Assembly: GCF_000482465.1 (NCBI RefSeq) | Contig: NZ_KI519420.1 | Span: forward strand, 636,343-700,342 | Origin: Runella limosa DSM 17973 | Lineage (GTDB): Bacteria > Bacteroidota > Bacteroidia > Cytophagales > Spirosomataceae | DNA: 64,000 bases | Direction: 5' to 3' | Part shown: piece after piece, positions 15,022-25,200 of the stretch | Layout of the letters: each line of letters opens with the position of its first letter | Numbering within the stretch: the stretch's first letter is position 1 | Translations under genes and position numbers: made by a program | Notes under the pieces: model-generated | The model's database searches: none | Told to the model about the DNA's origin: nothing | Seen by the model: only the letters and a program-made list of their open reading frames with translations

Positions 15022-16521
15022 ATGAAACAGCTATTGGTTAGCGTTTGCCTTTTGATGACTTTTTTTTCGGGATTGGCGCAAGATTTTCGACCAACGTTCC
15101 ATTATACTCCTCCCAAAAATTGGGTGAACGACCCCAACGGACTGGTCTATCTTGATGGGGAATATCATTTGTTTTATCAGTACAATCCTTTTGGTAACAA
15201 ATGGGGGCACATGAGCTGGGGACATGCCGTGAGCAAAGACCTAGTGACGTGGGAGACTCTACCCGTTGCGCTACCCGAATATCCCAATGCAGACGGCACA
15301 ACGACCATGGTGTTTTCGGGCTGTGCGGTGGTCGATAGCCTCAATACCTCAGGCTTTTTTGAGGAAGGGTTTCATAAAGGGCTGGTAGCCATCTACACGT
15401 CGCACATTGAAGGAAAAGCACAGCACCAAAGCGTTGCGTATAGCAGCGATAAAGGGCGGACATGGCAACTGTATGAGAAAAACCCTGTGCTAGATTTGGG
15501 AATGAAAGACTTTCGTGACCCCAACGTAATTTGGTATCCTGAACACAATGCTTGGATTATGACGGTGGTAAAACCGCTGGAATACACCGTACAGTTTTAT
15601 GAATCCAAAGACTTGAAAACGTGGGCGTTGTTGAGCGAATTTGGCAAACAAGGCGATATGACCAAGATTTGGGAATGTCCTTCACTGCTTAAAATACCCG
15701 TGGAAGGGAAAGGTAAAAACCAATCGAAGTGGGTATTGATGATTTCGAGTGGGCATCGGCAAAAAGGGTATTTGGCGATGCAGTACTTTGTTGGTGACTT
15801 TGATGGGAAGCAATTTGTTTCTCAAAAACAGGAAGAAATTTTATACGTGGACGAAGGGAAAGATTTCTATGCGGGGATTCCGTTTAATAATCTTCCCGCA
15901 AAAAATAAAAAGCCAATCATGATAGGTTGGGTAAACGACTGGGAATATGCCAATGATATTCCTACGGGCGATACTTGGCGAGGTGCGTTTTCAGTACCGC
16001 GTGAGATGTCGCTACGCATGACACCCAACGGTTATCGGCTTTTTCAACGACCTATTTCTGTGTTGCAAAAAGTGATGAGTAAAAAGGCGTTAGTGGCTAA
16101 AAATACGGCCATCAGTGGTGTATGGAAAGTGCCTTTTCAAGGAGATTCGTACGATTTGCAGCTGGCGATTCAACCTCAAAAATCAGAAGGGTTTACACTT
16201 AAATTGCTTCAAAGTGGAGAGGAAGCGACCGTATTGCGGTATGATGTGGCTACCCAAGAGCTTTCGCTCGACCGCACAAAATCGGGCTTGACCGACTTTC
16301 ATCGCCGTTTTTCGGGCATTGATCGGGTAAAAGTACCGCTCCGAAAAGGTAAATTGTATGTGAGGGTATTGGTAGATAAATCAATCGTGGAGGTGTTTGC
16401 CCAAGGCGGAGAAAAAGTAATGACCAATTGGGTGTTTCCCACCAAAAACGCGGGAGAAATCTCAATTGCTTCAGAAGGTAGCAGCGTTAAAGTAAATTCC
16501 TTGTCTATCAAGACCTTCTAG
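15022..16521 (+). CDS. Secreted glycoside hydrolase family 32 (levanase/inulinase/invertase type)
   Basis: A 499-residue exported enzyme cleaving beta-fructofuranosyl bonds. A signal peptide covers residues 1-19 (ending FFSGLAQ). The nucleophile motif WVNDPNG has D37, the transition-state stabiliser motif is FRDP, and the acid/base motif is WECP. The C-terminal beta-sandwich ends in KSIVEVFAQGG, typical of GH32. Secretion plus the full two-domain layout favours fructan or sucrose breakdown outside the cytoplasm. It is followed 51 bp later by a PfkB kinase gene, which would phosphorylate the released fructose. Exact substrate is unknown. Confidence 0.95.
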   Translation: MKQLLVSVCLLMTFFSGLAQDFRPTFHYTPPKNWVNDPNGLVYLDGEYHLFYQYNPFGNKWGHMSWGHAVSKDLVTWETLPVALPEYPNADGTTTMVFSGCAVVDSLNTSGFFEEGFHKGLVAIYTSHIEGKAQHQSVAYSSDKGRTWQLYEKNPVLDLGMKDFRDPNVIWYPEHNAWIMTVVKPLEYTVQFYESKDLKTWALLSEFGKQGDMTKIWECPSLLKIPVEGKGKNQSKWVLMISSGHRQKGYLAMQYFVGDFDGKQFVSQKQEEILYVDEGKDFYAGIPFNNLPAKNKKPIMIGWVNDWEYANDIPTGDTWRGAFSVPREMSLRMTPNGYRLFQRPISVLQKVMSKKALVAKNTAISGVWKVPFQGDSYDLQLAIQPQKSEGFTLKLLQSGEEATVLRYDVATQELSLDRTKSGLTDFHRRFSGIDRVKVPLRKGKLYVRVLVDKSIVEVFAQGGEKVMTNWVFPTKNAGEISIASEGSSVKVNSLSIKTF

Positions 16522-16572
16522 TTTGCAAATCACGAAAGCATTTCTAACTTGCAGACCATTACTAATATACCT

Positions 16573-17502
16573 ATGATGAACAGAAAATACGCTTTAGTAT
16601 CGGTCGGAGAACTGCTGGCCGACCTTATCGGAACGGAGTTTACCCAAAACTTAACTGACACCACTACCTTCCAACGTTTTCAGGGAGGAAGCCCCGCCAA
16701 CTTAGCCGCCAACATGGCACGTTTGGGCAACCAGACCGCGTTGGTGTCGTGCGTCGGTACCGACAATGTGGGCAATTATCTCATTGAGAAAGTGGCCGAA
16801 ACGGGCGTTGATACAACTTATATCGCCAAAGATGCCTTGGCTCCTACAAGTATTGTGCTGGTGTCACGTACCAAAGGAACGCCCGATTTTATTGCGTACC
16901 GTACGGCCGACCGAATGATTCAACGGGAACATATTTCGGACGAGTTACTCCAAAATGCGTCGTTTTTTCATACTACCTGCTTTGCCTTGAGCCAAGAGCC
17001 TGCCCAAAGCGCCATTGTAGATGCGGCAGCAAGGGCGCAAGCTGCTGGCTGTATCGTAAGCCTAGATGCCAATTATGCACCGCCTATTTGGCCTGACCGT
17101 GCGCAAGCCCAACAGGTGATTGCGGATTATTGTAAAAACGGCGCTTTTGTGAAACTCAGCGAAGACGACGCCGAGCGAATTTTTGGCGAAGTTCGCTCAA
17201 ATGCAGAGATTATTCAGACTTTCCACCAAATGGGGGCGCAGTTGGTTTGTCTTACGTTGGGAGGAAAAGGAAGCATTGTTTCGTCTAATTATGGCAAAGA
17301 CTACGTCGAAATAGAAGGTCGCCCCATTGAAGTAAAAGACGCCACGGGTGCGGGTGATTCGTACTGGTCAGGGTTTTTGACGGCGTGGCTGGACGGAAAA
17401 ACACCTGCCGAATGTGCCCAAGCAGGTGCCAATATCGCCGCGCTGAAAATCAGCACCGTAGGCCCGCTTCCTGCCAAAGTCGATAGGGCTATTTTATACT
17501 GA
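16573..17502 (+). CDS. PfkB family carbohydrate kinase, probable fructokinase
   Basis: A 309-residue ribokinase-family kinase from ATG 16573 (a second ATG at 16576 is equally possible). The substrate motif GGSPANLAANMARLG and the catalytic anion-hole motif DATGAGDSYWSG are both intact, with the aspartate as base. The conserved start VSVGELLADLI and the operon-like position after the GH32 gene support fructose as substrate; related enzymes also use other sugars. It is cytoplasmic. A palindromic repeat cluster follows the stop. Confidence 0.88.
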   Translation: MMNRKYALVSVGELLADLIGTEFTQNLTDTTTFQRFQGGSPANLAANMARLGNQTALVSCVGTDNVGNYLIEKVAETGVDTTYIAKDALAPTSIVLVSRTKGTPDFIAYRTADRMIQREHISDELLQNASFFHTTCFALSQEPAQSAIVDAAARAQAAGCIVSLDANYAPPIWPDRAQAQQVIADYCKNGAFVKLSEDDAERIFGEVRSNAEIIQTFHQMGAQLVCLTLGGKGSIVSSNYGKDYVEIEGRPIEVKDATGAGDSYWSGFLTAWLDGKTPAECAQAGANIAALKISTVGPLPAKVDRAILY

Positions 17503-17527
17503 TTTTGTTGGATTGGATTGATTACAT

Positions 17528-17604
17528 CGGGTTGTGAGCAACCCTCCACGCCAAACGGGTTGTGAGCAACCCGACTCACCGTGGAGAGGGTTGCTCACAA
17601 CCCG
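17528..17604. repeat. Palindromic repeat cluster between convergent genes
   Basis: The 17-base unit CGGGTTGTGAGCAACCC occurs at 17528-17544 and 17556-17572, and inverted at 17588-17604. Copies one and three also share a flanking CCACG/CGTGG, so the whole can fold as a long hairpin. Each unit is itself an imperfect palindrome (GGGTTG…CAACCC). It may terminate both neighbours, but the repeated structure looks like a dispersed element. Confidence 0.75.
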
Positions 17605-17624
17605 ACGCCCGACGTGTCAGTCAG

Positions 17625-18905
17625 TTACTTGTTAGCAGTAATTTGCAATCGATTTTCGTCGCCTGTTCGGTAGGGAACGTAATAAATCACCATTTCCATC
17701 ATTTCGGAGGTGGTATTCCAGCCAAAGCTTACGTCGCGGGCTGGTTTGAAGGGATTGAGGAGGTTTTCTTCCGTATTGTCATAGGCTGCTTCGGCCAAAA
17801 TAACGGTGCCTCGGGGTACTTTCACGAGCTTTTCAAATTGGTAGGTCATTTGCCAATTAAAATCCCAATTGTCAATTTTAATAAACGGAGCCAAGTCGCC
17901 GTCGGGCGTGATTCCAAACGACTTGAAGGTTTTGCCTAAATAGTGCATGTGGGGCAAAATCGAAATCGCTGAAATGTCCTCTTTGAGCGGGCCTAAGCTC
18001 ATAAAAAATGACGCTTTTTGGTTTGCGCGAATCAAAAAAGGTGGGTTGGTGATGTGCTGCTCGTGAAGAATCAATGACTGAACTTCGCGCTCGACGGGCT
18101 TACGGGTGTAGTAAAGACGGATTTCTGATTGATCGGTTTGGAAGGTGGCGGAGGGTGAATAGTGCATGTACAAAATCAGGTTGGAATGCGCCCTGATTTT
18201 CTTAGCAACGCCATCAGGAAACTGAATACGGTCATTGCCAGGCACCCAGCCGTACAGAAACTCATCGGCCATCGGAATCTTTTGAAATTCGGCCAATTTT
18301 GGGTCAGCGCCGTGCATTCCTTCCAAACCCGCCATACGTCCACTCGTATCGACCATCACACGGCTGTGGTGTACCACTTTGCGGTTGCCAGGCAAAAACT
18401 CGATGGCTTCCACCATCACATCTTCGGTCAGGCCAGTCGGAATATGAAAGTACCTAAACTCCTCAACGCCCGTATTGGGAACCGTAAACGCATTTTGCAT
18501 TTTTAATATCAGGTCAGGTTGTCGATTTTTTGTCATACCGACGAAGGAGGTATCTTTCTCCTTTACCCTCTGCTTCTTCCCTTCCACACTCCCTTGCGCT
18601 ACCCATTGCTGAATCAACGCAATTTCTTCATCAGTAAGTCCGCGTTCGTTGGCATAATGCTGAAAAGAGCGGTCGGCAGGGAAAGGAGGCATGTAACGAA
18701 TTTGAGTGACTTTAGCCACAAACTCCGACCGTTTGGCTACTTCTTGGTAGGTTTGAAGACTAAAAGGCCCAATGCCACCAGGGCGGTGGCAACCCGTGCA
18801 GTTTTTGGCAATGATGGGTTGGATGTGCTCATAAAAAGTTAACTTCGTTTGAGCCCACGAGTTAGTAATAAAAAACAGTAAAGAGAGCGTTAACCCCAGT
18901 CGCAT
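17625..18905 (-). CDS. Exported cytochrome c fused to copper type II monooxygenase-like domain
   Basis: A 426-residue protein with a signal peptide (1-18, ending NSWAQ) and a c-type heme site C36-T-G-C39-H40 followed by a helical c-type domain to about 110. The C-terminal part has the ligand order of peptidylglycine/dopamine-type copper monooxygenases: H179-H180, H248, H319-M-H321 and a methionine pair near 402-403. Known relatives hydroxylate carbons using ascorbate; here the fused heme might supply electrons, which is inference. Its ATG overlaps the upstream stop by one base (TAATG). Substrate unknown. Confidence 0.75.
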   Translation of the reverse strand: MRLGLTLSLLFFITNSWAQTKLTFYEHIQPIIAKNCTGCHRPGGIGPFSLQTYQEVAKRSEFVAKVTQIRYMPPFPADRSFQHYANERGLTDEEIALIQQWVAQGSVEGKKQRVKEKDTSFVGMTKNRQPDLILKMQNAFTVPNTGVEEFRYFHIPTGLTEDVMVEAIEFLPGNRKVVHHSRVMVDTSGRMAGLEGMHGADPKLAEFQKIPMADEFLYGWVPGNDRIQFPDGVAKKIRAHSNLILYMHYSPSATFQTDQSEIRLYYTRKPVEREVQSLILHEQHITNPPFLIRANQKASFFMSLGPLKEDISAISILPHMHYLGKTFKSFGITPDGDLAPFIKIDNWDFNWQMTYQFEKLVKVPRGTVILAEAAYDNTEENLLNPFKPARDVSFGWNTTSEMMEMVIYYVPYRTGDENRLQITANK

Positions 18906-19573
18906 TATTTGAGGGCATCAAAATTAGCCAACTCCATTGTTTCTTCTCCCATGACCAAGGCATAAACACCCATTTTTGTGAGCATTCTCAAATGGTTTTC
19001 ACTGATAGACCAAGAAGCAAAGATGGTCACTAAGTTTTTGCCTTTAAATTCTGGGAATCGTTTTTTGAACTCTTCAATACGAGCGGGTAATTCGTTAATG
19101 TCGTCGTTGCGAGGTGAAAATTTGGCTTCTAAAAAGAATACCATATTTTCAGTCTCGGTGACAGCATCGGCTTCAAACGAGTCAGCGCGGTTGGCTGGAT
19201 TATAACGCGTCCAGCGCACTAAATGGTTGACTAGATTAGGTTCATTGAAATATTCTGCGGCGATACGAGGCAGGTTGGGGGCGGCAAAATCTTCCACAAA
19301 CGTACCCAACTTACGACTCAAATCGCCCATTTTCTTATGGAGGTCTTTGGTACTGGCCCGCATCTCATTCTTGAACTCAGACATCCCATTTTTGAACTCA
19401 GACATCTCGGCCTTTAGTTTAGCGGTATCGGCTTCCATACGGTCGCCTATTGCCCTTATATCTGCGCGCAGTTGGCGATTATCCCGCTCCGTAATAACAA
19501 TATAATCTGAAAGAATATCTTCTAAAGTAGCCACCTTGCGGCTCATTCGTCTTACTTCCCCTTCAAGCTCCAT
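18905..19573 (-). CDS. Coiled-coil protein with PD-(D/E)XK nuclease-like domain
   Basis: A 222-residue protein. Residues 1-90 are a long charged coiled coil with tandem heptads (MSEFKNGMSEFKNEM near 57-71). Residues about 100-222 carry a PD-(D/E)XK-like core: D136 in SFEADAV, then E149-A-K151 in FFLEAKFS. Similar DUF3782-type proteins are common but uncharacterised; nuclease activity is not demonstrated. It is coupled by a one-base overlap to the downstream cytochrome/monooxygenase gene, although a functional link is not obvious. Confidence 0.7.
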   Translation of the reverse strand: MELEGEVRRMSRKVATLEDILSDYIVITERDNRQLRADIRAIGDRMEADTAKLKAEMSEFKNGMSEFKNEMRASTKDLHKKMGDLSRKLGTFVEDFAAPNLPRIAAEYFNEPNLVNHLVRWTRYNPANRADSFEADAVTETENMVFFLEAKFSPRNDDINELPARIEEFKKRFPEFKGKNLVTIFASWSISENHLRMLTKMGVYALVMGEETMELANFDALK

Positions 19574-19630
19574 AGGTACATTTAGATAAGATTAGAAATC
19601 AAAAATAAATAAAACCCTCCCAAAAACAAA

Positions 19631-19658
19631 AATAGCAGACCCCGAAGAATCTGCTATT
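19631..19658 (-). terminator. Terminator of the susCD-lipoprotein operon
   Basis: AATAGCAGA (19631-19639) pairs with TCTGCTATT (19650-19658). On the minus strand the stem is followed by a long T-rich tail, as expected of an intrinsic terminator 22 bp past the lipoprotein stop. Confidence 0.85.
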
Positions 19659-19680
19659 GATACAAGTCATTTACAAGTGC

Positions 19681-20358
19681 TTATTTCACTGAAAAGTTCA
19701 GGCGGCAGTTTGCGTTGGCTTGTGATACTGGTGTAGGGTCAAGGCAGATACTGTCTTCGTTCCATACTTTGAACACCAAACCAGTAGAGGTTGTCAATTC
19801 CCAAGTGACTACAAAAGCATCGGCAGCAGCACCTGTTTTAGCACCTTGCAAACGAGCACCCGCAGGGCGAGGGCGAGCAGGGTTATCAAATACTTTGACT
19901 GCATTTACTTTATCATACTTAACAGTTGCATCTTTGTAAAGGTTATAAATTTCCGCAGGAGTAATGCTAAATGTATTCCACTGACGATTTCCAGCAGGTG
20001 CATCAATGGTTTTTACCACTTTCCCGCCGCTACCCAAAGAGACTGTTTTAGGGTTGCCATCAGGGTCGGTATATGACTCAATCATGTCAACTTTGACAGC
20101 AATCTTGTTGACTGTTAGTTGATTGTCGAGAGACACCCAACGAATTTTAAAATCAATTTTAGCACCGTCTTGGCCTGCAAGAGGGAATGTTTTTGCATTG
20201 GCTGCAATATTAGCTTTTCCAGCTTCAGCTACTCCGTCAAAAACGCCCCAACCATGGACACCCGGCTCCCAAGGTTTGTTTGGGTTCAACGATTCATCAC
20301 GGCATCCTACCAAAAGGAAAATCGCCAGAGATAGTGAATATATAAGTGTTTTTTTCAT
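19681..20358 (-). CDS. Lipoprotein, third gene of the Sus-like operon
   Basis: A 225-residue lipoprotein with lipobox FLLVGC (C19), followed by a short linker and a domain of beta strands. I do not recognise a family. Its position after susC and susD suggests a surface-exposed glycan- or ligand-binding accessory (SusE/F-like position), inferred from context only. Two cysteines near the C-terminus (CLDP and NCRLNF) may form a disulfide. A hairpin between susD and this gene (20381-20423) could lower its expression. Confidence 0.7.
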   Translation of the reverse strand: MKKTLIYSLSLAIFLLVGCRDESLNPNKPWEPGVHGWGVFDGVAEAGKANIAANAKTFPLAGQDGAKIDFKIRWVSLDNQLTVNKIAVKVDMIESYTDPDGNPKTVSLGSGGKVVKTIDAPAGNRQWNTFSITPAEIYNLYKDATVKYDKVNAVKVFDNPARPRPAGARLQGAKTGAAADAFVVTWELTTSTGLVFKVWNEDSICLDPTPVSQANANCRLNFSVK

Positions 20359-20380
20359 TTTTATCTTTCTTTATGTTTAG

Positions 20381-20423
20381 AGAGTGCAGAATGTCAAGAG
20401 GAAAATTCGACATTCTGCATTCT
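20381..20423 (-). promoter_or_regulatory. Intercistronic hairpin between susD and the lipoprotein gene
   Basis: Arms 20381-20395 and 20409-20423 (GACATTCTGCA core) match at 14 of 15 positions. It could act as a partial terminator or mRNA-end stabiliser, setting lower levels of the third gene. Confidence 0.55.
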
Positions 20424-20438
20424 AAATTCGACATTTTC

Positions 20439-22163
20439 TTAGAATTCCCACTTTACTTTAACTTTGTCCCAGAAGATTGGATCGCGGTCAAATATCACAT
20501 CTGTGATGTACTTCGATGCGTTAGGGTTCAATGCACCTTCTGACTGAGGATAAGGCAAACGCAACGCGTACTGACGTGGTGGCTTAGAAATTGGGGTCAT
20601 GATACCCACCGAGAACTGCTTAAATTGGCCTTGGATAGGATAACCCGTGCGGCGTTGGAAGTTCCACAAATCCATTCCTTGTCCCCAAGAGCAGAACCAA
20701 AGTTGTTTGGCTACGACGTTTAATTTCGCCGAATTACTTGCAGCAGCGTCATAAAGACCTAACCAAGTTTTTACGTAAGCGTCCACATCAGCTGTAGCTG
20801 GTGCTTTGGCGCGGGTTGGATCCGACTTTAGCCCTTGTGCTACTACTACTGCCATTTGCTCGCGCATGGCTGCTTCAAACAACGCTTTTGCGTCGCCTGT
20901 TACACCTGTGTTATCCAAAATCGCCTCGATTTGGTAATACTTAGTATTCCAGCTGTGGATGATAGGCCATTGACCATCACCACCCGTGTTAAGGGAAGCC
21001 TGGCCAGTAAGTCCTACGGCAGCGACACTGCGGTCAGAATACACTCCACCAGCAGGATAACAACCTGGCGTAGCGCGAAGCGTTCCATCGGCAGCAGCTC
21101 CTGATACGTCTCCACGGTCACGGCCAAAGAAACCAGCGATGTAAGCCAAGTCAGCCGCAGGAAGATCGCCTGTGATACTAAAGGCTTTTTTATACTCATC
21201 TAAGAATGTAGCGCGCAATGGCAAGTAAGAACCACCAAAAGGAGTAGTACCACGGTCAGTTGGGTTGTTTTGATCCAAGATACGGCTTGTCTGACGATAG
21301 AAATAGAAAGGCAAGCGTGGATCTTTGTTTAGAAGCATTTCTCCCATCAACTGGTGGTTGATGTAGCTTGGGTCACCAAGGCCTGCGTACGTTGCATACC
21401 AAGGGTGGGTGTTTCTTTCAGGAGCTACTTGCTTAGAATACAAATACGACCAGTTTTGAGCGGCAGTAGTAATGTAACCACCTGCTTCAAAAGCAGCTTT
21501 CAATTCGGCATTTCCGTTGGCACGGCCTTTACGAGACGTAAGCAACAAGCGGAGCTTCACCGATTTTGCAATACGCGTCCACGTAGCAGCGCTACCACCA
21601 CCAAAGTAGTCGTTTTGTACGGCTACAGCTTGTGGTTTTGCCAATTCTACAACTGCTTGGTCGCACAATTTTAGCAGGTCTTCATAGATTTCCGAATCCT
21701 TATCAAACTTAGGTGTTTTGTTGGGTTCAGTGGCATTTCCTTTCCACGCTTCGCTGTAAGGAATATCGCCAAACATATCCACCATGTGACCTACCGAAAA
21801 CGCTTTCAAGGTCATGGCAATGCCTCGGTAAACGGGGTTTTTACCATCGGCTGATGCTTTCAACATTTCTTCGATGGTCTGAAGCTCACGGAAACGCGCA
21901 TTCCAAGTGCCTTGGTAAGACGTGTTGCTAAGGTTATAGGAGTCACTAACCGTGCTTAGACCCGCAAAGCCCATGGCATCATTGTTGACCGCTGCGTGCG
22001 CATTAATGGCGGCGTTTTCGGCTACAGGTAACAAAAGGGCTAGTGAACCTGTCGCTGGGCGGTTGGGGTCGGTGTTAATATCCAATTCTGTCAAAGTACA
22101 AGAACTTGCAATGGCAATAAGTCCTCCTAGCGACAGTGTTTTAACTATGTTTTTGTAATTCAT
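20439..22163 (-). CDS. SusD/RagB-like outer-membrane lipoprotein
   Basis: A 574-residue nutrient-binding lipoprotein with lipobox at about IASSC22 and the N-terminal pattern LTELDINTDPNRP typical of the SusD-like_2 branch. Further conserved features are VDMFGDIPYSEAW, KFDKDSEIYEDLL and a C-terminal RLPYPQSE followed by the final strand. It would cap the SusC barrel and bind the ligand at the cell surface. It starts 40 bp after the susC stop. Substrate cannot be read. Glycan degradation genes are not directly adjacent; the GH32 gene lies about 4 kb away in opposite orientation. Confidence 0.93.
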   Translation of the reverse strand: MNYKNIVKTLSLGGLIAIASSCTLTELDINTDPNRPATGSLALLLPVAENAAINAHAAVNNDAMGFAGLSTVSDSYNLSNTSYQGTWNARFRELQTIEEMLKASADGKNPVYRGIAMTLKAFSVGHMVDMFGDIPYSEAWKGNATEPNKTPKFDKDSEIYEDLLKLCDQAVVELAKPQAVAVQNDYFGGGSAATWTRIAKSVKLRLLLTSRKGRANGNAELKAAFEAGGYITTAAQNWSYLYSKQVAPERNTHPWYATYAGLGDPSYINHQLMGEMLLNKDPRLPFYFYRQTSRILDQNNPTDRGTTPFGGSYLPLRATFLDEYKKAFSITGDLPAADLAYIAGFFGRDRGDVSGAAADGTLRATPGCYPAGGVYSDRSVAAVGLTGQASLNTGGDGQWPIIHSWNTKYYQIEAILDNTGVTGDAKALFEAAMREQMAVVVAQGLKSDPTRAKAPATADVDAYVKTWLGLYDAAASNSAKLNVVAKQLWFCSWGQGMDLWNFQRRTGYPIQGQFKQFSVGIMTPISKPPRQYALRLPYPQSEGALNPNASKYITDVIFDRDPIFWDKVKVKWEF

Positions 22164-22203
22164 TGTATGTCTCTTTTGAATGATGAATGAATTGGGCTAC
22201 TGG

Positions 22204-25200
22204 TTAGAACGTTGCCGTTAAGTTCACCCCAAAACGGCGTGTTGAAGGGGAAGCTCCCAAGTCAAATCCTTGAATGTTTGAATCCGAGAAGTTTGACAAA
22301 ACTTCAGGGTCAAAGTTCAAACCTTGTAACATGTTTGGAGCGTAGAACCACAAGTTACGTCCTGATACTGAGGCACGGAGCCCACCAAATACTTTGAGGT
22401 ATTTTTTCAAGAACGTTTTAGGAACTTCGTAACCCAAAGAGATTTCACGAAGACGTACTACTGAAGCATCGTAGATGTTTACTTCGTCAGCACCGTATGC
22501 ACCATAACCGTCCGAGAAGTGGTATTGGAAGGCAGACATCGCAATCGTGTTTTTGATAGGCTTACCGTCGTCGCCCAACAATGGCTTGTACGTAGCTGGA
22601 TCGCCCAATACACCTGGGATTACGCGCATACCTTCGCGATTTTCAGAGTTTTTCAACTGACCACGCAACAACAACGATGCCGCAGTAGATGAGAACAAGC
22701 TTCCACCTGCTTTGTAGTCAAGCAAGATATTCAAGTTAAATCCTTTGAAAGATATTGTGTTTGTCCAACCTACAGTATATCTTGTGTTAGGGTCTCCAAT
22801 GATGGATGCACTCGCCGCGCGGATTGGCAAACCAGTATTGGGGTTAATCAACAAGTTGCCGTTTTCGTCGCGGGCATTGATTGAGCCGTAGATTTGGCCA
22901 TAAGGCAATCCATTACGGAAGATAGTTCCCAATGACGAAAGACCAGTACCACCGATGAAGATTTCGCCTCCAGGGCCTGCATCTTCTACTTTAGAACGGA
23001 TACGTGTGTAAGCTACAAATGAAGTCCAAGTAAAGCCGTTACGCAATTTTACTGGAACAAGCGTTAAACCCAATTCCCATCCTTTGTTTGAGATTTTACC
23101 TGCGTTGGTAATTTCCGTGTTAAAACCAGTGGTGTTTGGCAACTGGCGCGTTACAATCAAATCGGTAGAAACACGATTAAAATGCGCTACGTCAATACCA
23201 ATGCGGTTGTTCAAGAATTGAAGTTCGGCCCCTAATTCTACTTCAGAAGTAAATTCTGGTCGTAGAGTAGCGTTGTTCAACTGGCTTGGTAGAGACGCGG
23301 TTGAAATGGCCGTACCATTGTAAAACGTACGACTCAAGTTGTAAGCCGTATTTACCTGATATGGATCGGCATCTTTACCTACTTTAGCGTAGTTAGCTCT
23401 GATTTTACCAAAATTGATAATATTCTTAGGAAGCGCTAAGATGTCTGTAACGATAAGTGATCCCGAAATAGCAGGGTACAAATAGCTATTGTTAGCCGCA
23501 GGTAATGTAGAAGAGTGGTCTTGACGAACTGATGCTGTAATAAACGCATAGTTGCCATAACCCAAGGTCAATTCAGAGAAAATACCGTACAAACGACGTT
23601 TACGAGAATATTCGTAGGCAGTTTGGGTCAAAGTAGCTGCAGTTGTCATTACGTTTGGATCAATTACAGGAGACCCAGCTACGCCTGACTCACTATAGCT
23701 ACGTTCGTTAGGGTTAAAACCAACCAATAGCTTTGCGTTGAACTTTTCTGTAAAGTCATGTTGGGCAGTTGCTAAGAATGTAAAGTCAACCTCAGTATTG
23801 GTCAAGTCTTGACGTAAAACTGAACCCAATGGCTGGAAAGTACCGCCTGGGCGAATGGTGTTACGGCGAATTTCTGAGTAAGTGTTCAAACCACCGCGAG
23901 CCGTCAAATTCAACCAAGGCGTTACGTCGTAGCTCAATGCCATGTTTCCATACACACGATTTACGCTTGAACTATAGAGGTTGTATTTCGCAGTCCAAAG
24001 TGGGTTATCCAACGCACGGAAATAAACGTTTGAGCCGTCCACTGGGTTTTCAAATGGATAACCAGCGAGGTCAAAGTTACGTGGCTGATAAAACAAGCGA
24101 CCGTAGATCGAACCCGCAGAAGCAAGTCCGCCGTAGTCGGCGTAATAACCAGCACCTGATTGTGGGCTTGTTTGATTGGTGCGTGTGTAAGCGACACTAC
24201 CACTAACGTTCAAACCATTGACCAAGGTAGCATTTCCACCAAAGCTAAGTGTTGTACGATCAGTGGATGAATTTGGGATAATCCCTTCATTTTTGGTACG
24301 CGACATAGAGGCGTTCAACGAAGTTTTGTCACCAGTAGAGTTGATTTGAACGCCGTTTTCGATGACATTACCCGTACGGAAGAATCCACCGATGATGTCA
24401 TAAGGCTGCAAAGGTACGGCAATACCACGGCCATTTGCTTGTAATAACTCAGGGAAAGCTGTTTTATAACGTGCTGCGCCATAAGCTACCGTTTGGTCCA
24501 CCAATGGGTGAGGAATGGTACCTGCAGGATAATCTGGATCGATAATTTTTGAATAACGTTCAAAACCAAGTGCGGCGTTGACGCGATCTACTTCAGAAGG
24601 GAATACAGTTCCCCAGTTACCGATAAACCCACCGTTATACGTCTGGTTTGAACCTTGGGTATAAGTATTTTGATAGTCTGGAATAGAAGAAATCTTTTCC
24701 ATTGAATAAGAAGAATTGTAGGTTACTTCCAATCCTTTACGGGCAGACTTGCTACCTGCTTTTGTGGTAATAACGATAACCCCGTTGGCAGCACGCGAAC
24801 CGTAAAGTGCCGAAGCCGCCGCACCTTTCAATACCGTCATTGACTCAATGTTGTTAGGGTCAATGTCATACGCACGGTTTGAGGTTACTGTATTTTGGTT
24901 GTAACCTTGGGTAGAGTTTACTCCGTTGTCAAAAGGAATACCGTCCACAACGAAAAGGGGCTGGTTGTTACCTGTAAATGAGTTGTTACCACGGATGGTG
25001 ATACGAGTTCCCGCACCTGGGGCACCGTTACCTGCTGTGATGTTAACCCCTGGCACTTTACCACTCAATGCACGAAGTGGGTCAGGCTCAGAACGTTGCT
25101 GTAAGTCAGAACCTTTTACGTTAGAAACGGCAAAGGCCAACGCCTTCTTGTCGCGCTGGATACCAACCGCCGTTACTACCACTTCCGACAATTGCTTGGT

